Assembly: GCF_030246885.1 (NCBI RefSeq)
Contig: NZ_CP126739.1
Coordinates: 2,232,001 to 2,296,000 of the forward strand
Source of the DNA: Microbacterium sp. zg-B185
GTDB lineage: Bacteria > Actinomycetota > Actinomycetes > Actinomycetales > Microbacteriaceae
Direction of reading: 5' to 3'
Length of the DNA: 64,000 nt
Part shown: piece by piece, positions 39,570 to 46,885 of the stretch
How positions within the stretch are numbered: position 1 is the first letter of the stretch
Layout of the letters: each line of letters begins with the position of its first letter
Translations under genes and position numbers: made by a program
The notes under the pieces: model-generated
What the model saw: only the letters and a program-made list of their open reading frames with translations
Told to the model about the DNA's origin: nothing
Database searches by the model: none

Positions 39570-40091
39570 ATGACCGCCTCGAGCACTCGATTCACCTCGC
39601 ACTCCACCCCGATCGGCGATGTCCTGATCGTGACGACGGACGAGGGAATCGTGTCCCTGCACCCGCTGCGCGGCGCGCTCGAGCAGGAGCTGGAGCGTCT
39701 GACCCGCGCGCTGCGCGCACCCCTGGACCGCTCCGACGATGACGCCGCGGCCGAGGACGCCGCCCGTCAGCTCGACGAGTATTTCGCGCAGCGGCGCCGC
39801 GAGTTCGAGCTCACGCTCGATTGGCGGCTCGTCCGCGGGTTCACCCGCGCCGCCCTCGAGGCGGTCCGCCGGATCCCGTACGGCGAGACCGCCGGATACG
39901 GTGAGGTCGCCGCGCATGCCGGCAGCCCGCGCGCGGCCCGGGCGGTGGGCACCGCCTGCGCGACGACGCCGTTCTCGATCATCGTGCCGGTGCATCGGGT
40001 CGTCCGCTCCGACGGCTCGATCGGCGAGTACGGCGGTCATGCCGAGGTCAAGGCGTTCCTGCTGGATCTGGAACGGGCCGCGGGCGAGTAG
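39570..40091 (+). CDS. Ogt-like protein lacking the catalytic cysteine (alkyltransferase-like)
   Basis: A 173-residue homologue of methylated-DNA-protein cysteine methyltransferase. It has the N-terminal domain (STPIGDVLIVTTDEGIVSL) and the C-terminal DNA-binding helix with TRAALEAVRRIPYGETAGYGEVA and its Arg finger region AAHAGSPRAARAVG. The active-site motif, normally IPCHRV, reads VPVHRVV, so the alkyl-accepting Cys is Val. This resembles alkyltransferase-like proteins (PWHRV or PAHRV), which mark alkylated bases for nucleotide excision repair. The start at MTASSTRF is preferred to an upstream start by homology. Confidence 0.85.
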   Translation: MTASSTRFTSHSTPIGDVLIVTTDEGIVSLHPLRGALEQELERLTRALRAPLDRSDDDAAAEDAARQLDEYFAQRRREFELTLDWRLVRGFTRAALEAVRRIPYGETAGYGEVAAHAGSPRAARAVGTACATTPFSIIVPVHRVVRSDGSIGEYGGHAEVKAFLLDLERAAGE

Positions 40092-40105
40092 GCCGCCCGC
40101 GCGCC

Positions 40106-40141
40106 GCGCGGCCCCGGGGATCCCCCGCCCCGGGGCCGCGC
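40106..40141. terminator. Bidirectional GC-rich terminator between ogt-like gene and actP
   Basis: A perfect 14-bp stem (40106-40119 with 40128-40141) with an 8-base loop lies between two convergent genes. There is no real T tract on either side, so efficiency is uncertain, but position and stem strength suit a shared terminator. Confidence 0.65.
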
Positions 40142-40156
40142 ACTTACTCATGGCCG

Positions 40157-41779
40157 TCAGTGATTGGTGGCCTTCTCCGCGCCGAATCCGGTCAGGGAGC
40201 GCACGTCCATCTCTGCCGCCAGGCGCCGATCCTCCGCCTTGCGGGAGAGCACCGAGCCGAACCATCCCAGGAAGAACCCGATCGGGATGGAGACGATTCC
40301 GGGGTTGTTCAACGGCCAGATCGCCACGCCGACGTTCTTGAACACGCTCGTCTCCGCCCCCCAGAACACCGGGGACAAGAAGATGAGGATCATCGCCGCG
40401 GCCAGACCGCCGTACATGCTCCACACCGCGCCGCGCGTGGTGAACTTCCGCCAGAACAGCGAGTACAGGATCGTCGGGAGGTTGGCCGACGCGGCCACCG
40501 CGAAGGCGAGGGCCACCAGGAAGGCGATGTTCTGCCCTTGGACGCCGATGCCGCCGATGATCGCGAGGATGCCGATCACCACGACGGTGCGCCGCGCGAC
40601 CTTGACCTCCCCGTCCGGCGGCACGTCACCCTTCTTCACCACGTTCGCGTAGATGTCGTGCGCGAAGGACGCCGCCGCGGTGATGGTCAGGCCCGCGACC
40701 ACTGCCAGGATCGTGGCGAACGCGACCGCCGAGATGAAGCCCAGCAGCACGGGTCCGCCGAGCGCGAGCGCGAGCAGCGGCGCCGCCGAGTTCACACCCC
40801 CGGGCGCCGCGGCGATCGTCTCCGGCCCGACCAGAGCGGCAGCACCGTAGCCGAGTACGAGCGTGAACAGGTAGAAGACGCCGATCAGCCAGATGGCCCA
40901 CACGACGGAACGCCGCGCTTCCTTGGCGGTGGGGACCGTGTAGAAGCGCATCAGGACGTGCGGCAGGCCGGCTGTTCCCAGCACGAGGGCGATGGCCAGC
41001 GAGATGAAGTCCCACGGGTTGGCGCCGTACTGCAGGCCCGGGCCGAGGATCGCGTCCTTCGGGTCTGTCACCGCCGCGGCCACGGCGCTTTCCAGCAGCG
41101 TGTTCAGGCTGAAGCCGTTGATCGCGAGGACCCAGACCGTCATCACCAGGGCACCGCCGATGAGCAGGAACGCCTTGACGATCTGCACCCAGGTGGTGCC
41201 CTTCATTCCTCCGACCAGGACGTAGACGATCATGAGGATGCCGACGACAGCGACCACGATGGACTGCCCGATGCGCTCGTTGATGCCGAGCAGAAGCGAC
41301 ACCAGTCCGCCGGCACCCGCCATCTGAGCCAGCAGGTAGAAGAAGCAGACCGCGAGCGTCGTGATGGCAGCGGCCATCCGCACCGGACGTTGCCTGAGCC
41401 GGAAGGACAGCACGTCGGCCATCGTGAACTTGCCGGTGTTGCGCATCAACTCCGCCACGAGCAGCAGCGCGACCAGCCACGCGACCAGGAACCCGATCGA
41501 ATAGAGGAAACCGTCGTAGCCGTTGATCGCGATGGCGCCGGTGATTCCGAGGAACGAGGCGGCGGACAGGTAGTCGCCCGAGATCGCGAAGCCGTTCTGC
41601 GGACCGGTGAACGAGCGACCGGCCGCATAATAATCGGCAGCGGTCTTGTTGTTCCGGCTGGCGCGGATGACGATGAACAGCGTCACCGCGACGAAAGCCG
41701 CGAAGATCGAGATGTTCAGAACCGGGTTGTTCTCCACGGTCTGAACCGCCGCATGGATGGAACCGAAGATGTCGTTCAT
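40157..41779 (-). CDS. actP: Cation/acetate symporter ActP (sodium:solute symporter family)
   Basis: A 540-residue sodium/solute symporter with about 13 membrane helices. The family signature is visible as AGRSFTGPQNGFAISGDYLSAASFLGITGAIA near the start and GTAGLPHVLMRFYTVPTAKEARRS in the middle, both typical of acetate permease ActP. It imports acetate and related short carboxylates. Its ATG overlaps the stop of the DUF485 gene, a pairing typical of actP (yjcH-actP). The adjacent GAF-LuxR gene may regulate it. Confidence 0.93.
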   Translation of the reverse strand: MNDIFGSIHAAVQTVENNPVLNISIFAAFVAVTLFIVIRASRNNKTAADYYAAGRSFTGPQNGFAISGDYLSAASFLGITGAIAINGYDGFLYSIGFLVAWLVALLLVAELMRNTGKFTMADVLSFRLRQRPVRMAAAITTLAVCFFYLLAQMAGAGGLVSLLLGINERIGQSIVVAVVGILMIVYVLVGGMKGTTWVQIVKAFLLIGGALVMTVWVLAINGFSLNTLLESAVAAAVTDPKDAILGPGLQYGANPWDFISLAIALVLGTAGLPHVLMRFYTVPTAKEARRSVVWAIWLIGVFYLFTLVLGYGAAALVGPETIAAAPGGVNSAAPLLALALGGPVLLGFISAVAFATILAVVAGLTITAAASFAHDIYANVVKKGDVPPDGEVKVARRTVVVIGILAIIGGIGVQGQNIAFLVALAFAVAASANLPTILYSLFWRKFTTRGAVWSMYGGLAAAMILIFLSPVFWGAETSVFKNVGVAIWPLNNPGIVSIPIGFFLGWFGSVLSRKAEDRRLAAEMDVRSLTGFGAEKATNH

Positions 41780-42123
41780 GCTGCCGCCTCACGCTTCTCG
41801 AGTTCTTCGCGGATCGCCTCGGCCTTCGGGTCGAGCTTGCGATTGGCGAACCACACGTACGCCATCGTGATCGCGAAGGTCGTCACGAACTGGCCGAGTC
41901 CGAGCAGCAGCCCGATCGTGATGTCGCCGGAAACCCGCTGCGCCATGAAATCCGGCGCGAAGGACGACAGCAGGACATATGCGAAATACCAGAGCAGAAA
42001 TGCGATCGACAGCGGAAAGATGAAGCTGCGCTGGGTGCGCTTCAGTTCCCGGAACTGCGGCGACTCTTCCACGGCGATGTAGTCGATACCGGGTGGAGCC
42101 GTGTCAATGCGTGGATCGGACAT
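41776..42123 (-). CDS. DUF485 (YjcH-like) inner-membrane protein
   Basis: A 115-residue protein with two membrane helices (FIFPLSIAFLLWYFAYVLLSSFAPDF and GLLLGLGQFVTTFAITMAYVW) flanked by charged ends, matching DUF485. In enterobacteria the homologue YjcH is co-encoded with ActP, and its function is not settled. A strong AAGGAGG lies five bases before the ATG. Its upstream region has three 10-bp direct repeats. Confidence 0.92.
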   Translation of the reverse strand: MSDPRIDTAPPGIDYIAVEESPQFRELKRTQRSFIFPLSIAFLLWYFAYVLLSSFAPDFMAQRVSGDITIGLLLGLGQFVTTFAITMAYVWFANRKLDPKAEAIREELEKREAAA

Positions 42124-42432
42124 GTGGCCTCCTTGCCTTGTGCCTTGCTTCTTTGGTGTTGCGAGGTGTTGCGAGGTGTTGCGAAACGCTCAGCGAGCTT
42201 TTTGCCGAGCCCCGAGCGCGCCGCGCACAGCGACGGTCACGGCGCCGAGGACGGCGGGGTCCAGAACGCGGTCGGGTCATCCAGACTCCGACGCCATTCC
42301 GAGGTGTATCCGACCATGGGAGTTTCTCCTTTGAAACCTGTCCCAGCGGCTGCCGACCTCGCTTCGCCGCGATGGTATCGTCGACGCTACGAAAAGCGGT
42401 GATCACATCGTCACCCCCGGAAGTAGGTATCT
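42124..42432. promoter_or_regulatory. Intergenic region between DUF485-actP and the GAF-LuxR gene
   Basis: A 309-bp divergent promoter region with no convincing gene. It holds three 10-bp tandem repeats near the DUF485 side. On the regulator side is a small poorly conserved open frame that I reject. No clear -35/-10 pair stands out. Regulation of both transcripts by the LuxR-type protein is plausible. Confidence 0.5.
42156..42185. repeat. Three 10-bp direct repeats (GTGTTGCGAG) upstream of DUF485-actP
   Basis: GTGTTGCGAG occurs at 42156-42165 and 42166-42175, then GTGTTGCGAA at 42176-42185. The exact 10-bp period puts each copy on the same helix face, 33-62 bp upstream of the DUF485 start. 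This suits a multimeric regulator or may be simple slippage. Confidence 0.8.
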
Positions 42433-43290
42433 GTGGCCGCGCGGACCGGCACCGAGACAGAGACCGAACTGGTTGCGCGTGCGGTCGCGGACCTCACCCG
42501 CAAGACCGCCTTCCCGGTCGCATTCGGCGGGCTCGAGCGTGACGGTGCGGTTGCGGTCACCGCGACGGCAGGAACGCGCACGCGGAGCCTGGACGGGCTG
42601 GTCGTGCATGCGACCCGGGGTCTGGGCGGTCGCGCCCTGGTCGAGAAGCGCCCGCGGCTGGCTCTGGACTACCGGACCTCGCGCAACATCACCCATGACT
42701 ACGACCGTGCCGTGCTCGGCGAGGGGATCGCGACGCTCTTCGCGATCCCGGTTCTGGTCGGCGGCACGGCCCGCGGAGTGCTGTACTGCGGCACCTGGTC
42801 CGAGGTGCCCGTCGGGGACATGGTCACCCGGCCGGCATTCACCGTCGCCGACGCGCTCAGCAGCGAACTGCGGATCCGCGACGAGGTGGAACGCCGCATG
42901 GCGCTGGTTCCGCCGGCCCCTGACACGTGGGGTTTGGATGCCGCGGCCCGGGAAGAGTTGAGGGAGAGCTACGCGGAGTTGCGCAGTATCGCCTCGGTCG
43001 TCAAAGACGTCCATCTACGGAAACGCCTCGAGCTTCTGGAAAAGCGCATAGCCGCGATATCGAACGACGACACGGGCACACCGGCGGATTTCGCGATCGC
43101 GTTGTCGCCGCGCGAGATCGATGTGCTCTCCCGTGTCGCATTGGGTGCCACGAATGCCGAGATCGCTTCCGGTCTGGCTCTGAAAGAGGGCACGGTGAAG
43201 TCTTATCTGCAAGCGGCGATGGCGAAGCTTGAGGCCTCGACCCGTCACGCCGCCGTCGCGAAAGCTCGCCGGGCCGGCATTCTCCCGTGA
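42433..43290 (+). CDS. GAF domain-containing LuxR-type transcriptional regulator
   Basis: A 285-residue regulator. The N-terminal part (about residues 10-150) is a GAF-like sensor (GLGGRALVEKRPRLALDYRTS, then FAIPVLVGGTARGVLYCG). The C-terminal LuxR helix-turn-helix reads LSPREIDVLSRVALGATNAEIA followed by LKEGTVKSYLQAAMAKL. A helical linker lies between them. Such GAF-LuxR genes lie next to actP in many actinobacteria, so a role in acetate or carboxylate uptake is likely but inferred. GTG start with GGAAG upstream. Confidence 0.87.
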   Translation: MAARTGTETETELVARAVADLTRKTAFPVAFGGLERDGAVAVTATAGTRTRSLDGLVVHATRGLGGRALVEKRPRLALDYRTSRNITHDYDRAVLGEGIATLFAIPVLVGGTARGVLYCGTWSEVPVGDMVTRPAFTVADALSSELRIRDEVERRMALVPPAPDTWGLDAAAREELRESYAELRSIASVVKDVHLRKRLELLEKRIAAISNDDTGTPADFAIALSPREIDVLSRVALGATNAEIASGLALKEGTVKSYLQAAMAKLEASTRHAAVAKARRAGILP

Positions 43291-43529
43291 CCATTGCGCG
43301 CCGGACTTCACGCGCGCAGTAAAAGGCGGCAGCAGCCCTTCTTCCGCAGTGTCGCAGGGAGCCTGAATCGTAAAGTCGCGGATTCGAAACGCGGCGGCAA
43401 GACATTTAGGACTTTGGACTCTGGACACCGCATTCGGCACCGGATAGGCATTTGCGTTCGAATTCAGTCGGAATACGACCCGCCGGATTGCCGATAGTAA
43501 ATTCGGGCGACGGAGCGTATTCTTGAACC

Positions 43530-43874
43530 ATGGCGCGAAGAATTGTTCACCAGCTGGTTGATGACCTGGACGGAACCCTCCTCGAAGTGGGTGAGGGTGA
43601 ATCGGTCCATTTCTCGATCGACGGGGTGGCATACGAGATAGACCTGACAGCCGAGAATGCGGCTGCGTTGCGTGACGCGGTTGCCCCGTACGTATCCGCC
43701 GCCCGCTCCATCTCCTCGTCGCGGAAAGCCTCGTCCGACTCCCGTGGTCGCCGTCGGCCCGGGCAGCAGGATTACAGCGCCATCCGCGCATGGGCCAAGG
43801 ACAACGGCTTCCAGGTCTCCGAACGGGGCAGGGTCCCGGCAGCGGTGATCGAAGCGTACGAAGCCGCGCACTGA
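43530..43874 (+). CDS. lsr2: Nucleoid-associated protein Lsr2
   Basis: Lsr2 is the actinobacterial H-NS-like protein that binds AT-rich DNA and silences foreign genes. The 114-residue protein has the N-terminal dimerisation domain (VHQLVDDLDGT, then VHFSIDGVAYEIDL). After a basic linker comes the DNA-binding C-terminus DYSAIRAWAKDNGFQVSERGRVPAAV, whose RGR loop enters the minor groove. The 239-bp region upstream is clearly less GC-rich than the surroundings (for example AGTAAATTC and GAACC runs near the start), consistent with autoregulation. Confidence 0.96.
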   Translation: MARRIVHQLVDDLDGTLLEVGEGESVHFSIDGVAYEIDLTAENAAALRDAVAPYVSAARSISSSRKASSDSRGRRRPGQQDYSAIRAWAKDNGFQVSERGRVPAAVIEAYEAAH

Positions 43875-43936
43875 GGGCGATTCGGGTCGGCCTCGCGCGG
43901 GTGCGAACCGTCCGCGACTCACCGCCCGAACGCGGT

Positions 43937-45316
43937 TCAGGCGGTCGATTTGACCGACGAGAGCACTCTGGTCAGCGTCTGCTTCGCGTCGCCCAGCACG
44001 ATCGAGACCTTGGAATCGAAGAACAGCTCGTTCTCGATGCCGGCGAACCCGGGGTTGAGTGACCGCTTCAGAAACACCACCTGCTGTGCCTCGGCGACGT
44101 TGAGGATCGGCATCCCGTAGATGGGCGAGCCGGGCGAGGTCTTGGCGGCCGGGTTGACGACGTCGTTGGCGCCGATCACCAGCACCAGATCGGTCGTCTT
44201 GAACCGCGGATTGACCTCGTCCATCTCGACCAGTGCGTCGTAGGGCACGTTGGCCTCGGCCAGGAGGACATTCATGTGCCCCGGCATCCGCCCCGCCACC
44301 GGGTGAATGCCGAACACGACGTCCACTCCCCGGTCGCGCAGCAGCTCGGCCAGCTCGGCGGCGGCGTGGTGGGCGCCGGCCACCGCGAGCCCGTACCCGG
44401 GCACGATGACGACCCGCTGCGCGTAATCGAGCAGGATCGCGACGTCGTCAGCCTCCATGGTCCGCACCGGCCGATCCGACGCGGACGCGGCGGCGCCACC
44501 GGCCGCATGCGCACGGAAGGCGCCGAACACGATTCCGGTGACCGTGCGGCCCATCGCCTTGGCCATCGCCATCGTCAGAATCGTGCCGCTCGCTCCGACC
44601 AGGGTGCCGGCGATCAGGAGCAGCACGTTGGACAGCACCAGGCCGGATGCCGCGACGGCCAGGCCGGTGAAGGCGTTCAGCAACGAGATGACGATCGGCA
44701 CATCGGCGCCGCCGATCGGCATCACCAGCAGCACCCCCAGAATCAGCCCCGCGGCCAGCAGCAAGTACGCGTACACCGCGTCGCCGGTCGCGATCAGCGC
44801 CGCACCGGCGGCCAGGGCGGCGAGCACGAGCACCACCATGAGCACGCGCAGCCCCGGGAAGGTGACCGCCCGCGTCGTGATGATCCCCTGCAGCTTGCCG
44901 AAGGTCACGAACGAGCCGGTCAGCGAAACGCCGCCGATCAGCACGGTGACCGCGACCACGCCCAACGTCCAGGGGTTCTCGCTGTGCGCGATCTCCACGA
45001 GCGCGACCAGGGCGGCCGCCCCGCCGCCGACGCCGTTGAACGCGGCGACCAGCTGGGGCATCTGCGTCATCTGCACGCGACGAGCGGCGATCACAGCGAT
45101 CACGGAGCCGACGACGATGGCACCGAGGATCCAGCCGAGGTTGCGCAGTTCGACGCTGAGCCCGAAGGCGAGGATCGCCAGCGCCGCCCCCGCCGCGCCC
45201 AACAGGTTGGCCCGTCGCGCGGTGCGCGGGTTGCTCAGTCCCTTGAGCGCGAGGATGAACAGCACTGCCGCGACGATGTAGCAGACCGTGACGACTTCGG
45301 GGGGCAGGAGTTTCAC
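43937..45316 (-). CDS. pntB: NAD(P) transhydrogenase beta subunit PntB
   Basis: PntB is the proton-translocating membrane and NADP(H)-binding part of pyridine nucleotide transhydrogenase, which makes NADPH from NADH using the proton gradient. The 459-residue protein has about nine membrane helices, then the C-terminal NADP(H) domain with VPGYGLAVAGAHHAAAEL and VIGANDVVNPAAKTSPGSPI. Its GTG start overlaps the stop of the small subunit (GTGA). A long upstream frame extension is antisense-like and was not used. Third gene of the operon. Confidence 0.96.
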   Translation of the reverse strand: MKLLPPEVVTVCYIVAAVLFILALKGLSNPRTARRANLLGAAGAALAILAFGLSVELRNLGWILGAIVVGSVIAVIAARRVQMTQMPQLVAAFNGVGGGAAALVALVEIAHSENPWTLGVVAVTVLIGGVSLTGSFVTFGKLQGIITTRAVTFPGLRVLMVVLVLAALAAGAALIATGDAVYAYLLLAAGLILGVLLVMPIGGADVPIVISLLNAFTGLAVAASGLVLSNVLLLIAGTLVGASGTILTMAMAKAMGRTVTGIVFGAFRAHAAGGAAASASDRPVRTMEADDVAILLDYAQRVVIVPGYGLAVAGAHHAAAELAELLRDRGVDVVFGIHPVAGRMPGHMNVLLAEANVPYDALVEMDEVNPRFKTTDLVLVIGANDVVNPAAKTSPGSPIYGMPILNVAEAQQVVFLKRSLNPGFAGIENELFFDSKVSIVLGDAKQTLTRVLSSVKSTA

Positions 45317-45627
45317 GCGCCCACCCCCGCGCCGGTGTTCCGCGTTGCGCGCGGCTTTGCCCGGAACATCAGCAGCATCCGGTCGGTGACCACGAAGCCG
45401 CCCACGACGTTGATCGTCGCCAGCAGCACGGCCAGGATCGACAGGGCCAGGGCCAGGGGGTCCTCCGCCTGTCCGGCCACCAGAACGGCCCCGAGCAGGA
45501 TGATCCCGTGGATCGCGTTCGCCTCGGACATCAGCGGCGTATGCAGCGTGCTGGAGACCTTGGAGACGACTTCGAAGCCGAGGAACACGGCCAGGATCGT
45601 GATGGTGAGGAGAGCGAAACCGTCCAT
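45313..45627 (-). CDS. NAD(P) transhydrogenase small membrane subunit (PntA domain II part)
   Basis: A 104-residue membrane protein with about three to four helices (LTITILAVFLGFEVV, HGIILLGAVLVAG, LALSILAVLLATINVVGGFVV). It corresponds to the C-terminal membrane part of a one-piece PntA, so this bacterium has the three-gene form (sometimes called pntAA-pntAB-pntB). It is coupled to both neighbours: its ATG overlaps the upstream stop by one base and its stop overlaps the pntB start. Confidence 0.93.
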   Translation of the reverse strand: MDGFALLTITILAVFLGFEVVSKVSSTLHTPLMSEANAIHGIILLGAVLVAGQAEDPLALALSILAVLLATINVVGGFVVTDRMLLMFRAKPRATRNTGAGVGA

Positions 45628-46778
45628 CAGGCGCGCACCCCCTCGATGCTCGCGGCGACCCGCTCGTTGCGCACGGCGCCATCGTGGGTCACCACGCTTC
45701 CCGAGACCAGTTCATCGTCGAAGTCGAGCATGAGGTCACCGTCCTTCATGATCAGCGCGGTGAAGTTCGCGCAGTTCATCGCATAGAGCTTGGAGGCGTC
45801 CGGCGCGAGGTCGGACTGGATGTCGCGGGCGCCGATCAGCGTGACCGCCCCTCCCGGCACGGGAACGGTCCGCCACTCCCCCGGCACGGACCCTTCGATG
45901 TTGCCGCCCGATTCGGCGGCGAGGTCCACGAGCACGGAGCCGGGCCTCATGGCCGCCACCATGTCGGCGGTCACCAGTCGCGGAGCCGCTCGACCCGGGA
46001 CGGCGGCGGTGGTCAGGACGATGTCGGATGCCGCGATGTGGGGTGCGAGCAGTTCCTGCTGGCGCCGCGCCCGGTTTTCGGCCAGCTCCTTCGCGTAGCC
46101 CCCGCCGGCTTCCGCCGTGCCGAGGTCCAGGTCGATGAACGTGCCGCCGACCGAGCGGACCTCGTCGGCGGATGCCGCGCGCACGTCGTTGGCCGAGACG
46201 ACTGCGCCCAGCCGCTTGGCCGTGGCGATGGCCTGCAGACCCGCCACCCCCGCGCCGAGGACGAGCACCCGGGCCGGGGCGAGGGTGCCGGCGGCGGTCA
46301 TCGTCATGCCGAACATGCGACCGAACGCGTCGGCGGCCAGCGTCACCAGCCGGTAGCCGGCCAGCAGCGCCTGTGAGGAGAGCACATCCATGGACTGCGC
46401 CCGAGAGATGCGCGGCAGCATGTCCAGCGCGAACGTCGTCACGCGCGCATCGCGGGCGGCCGTCACCGAGCCGGGGTGCTGAAACGGGTCCAGCGTCCCG
46501 ACGGTCACGGTGCCGGCCGGAAGAGCGGAGGTCTCGTCTGCGCTCAGCGGGCGGACATGCAACAGCACGGTCCCGGGTTCGACGGCCGCGTGGTCTGCCA
46601 CGATGCCGGCGCCCGCGGCCGCATAGGCGGCATCGGTCAGCAGGGAGCCCAGACCGGCGCCGGACTCCACCTGAACGGAGGCTCCCGCGGCGCGCAGCTT
46701 CTTGACGCTGTCCGGTGTCGCGGCGACGCGCTTCTCGCCGGGCGCGCGCTCTGCGCGTATGCGCACGTGAATGGTCAC
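45627..46778 (-). CDS. pntA: NAD(P) transhydrogenase alpha subunit 1, NAD(H)-binding
   Basis: The soluble NAD(H)-binding domain I of transhydrogenase. The 383-residue protein opens IRAERAPGEKRVAATPDSVKKL, the alanine-dehydrogenase/PntA N-terminal domain. The Rossmann loop VLVLGAGVAGLQAIATAKRLGA follows, and ILTTAAVPGRAAPRLVTADMV is the typical late motif. GTG start with GGGGAG five bases upstream. It is first in the operon and divergent, by about 107 bp, from the fused flavoprotein gene. Confidence 0.95.
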   Translation of the reverse strand: MTIHVRIRAERAPGEKRVAATPDSVKKLRAAGASVQVESGAGLGSLLTDAAYAAAGAGIVADHAAVEPGTVLLHVRPLSADETSALPAGTVTVGTLDPFQHPGSVTAARDARVTTFALDMLPRISRAQSMDVLSSQALLAGYRLVTLAADAFGRMFGMTMTAAGTLAPARVLVLGAGVAGLQAIATAKRLGAVVSANDVRAASADEVRSVGGTFIDLDLGTAEAGGGYAKELAENRARRQQELLAPHIAASDIVLTTAAVPGRAAPRLVTADMVAAMRPGSVLVDLAAESGGNIEGSVPGEWRTVPVPGGAVTLIGARDIQSDLAPDASKLYAMNCANFTALIMKDGDLMLDFDDELVSGSVVTHDGAVRNERVAASIEGVRA

Positions 46779-46885
46779 TGACTCCCCACTCCGGCCTGAC
46801 GGCAGCGTCGGGCCTCTTTCCGGAATCGTAGCGGGCGGAAATCGTCACCGGCGCGTTGGAGGGCACGCCGGCGTATGCTTCGCGC

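Noticed and set aside
42104..42406. Small frames in the actP-regulator intergenic region
   Set aside because: They overlap each other on both strands, lack ribosome-binding sites and have Arg/Ser-rich chance composition.
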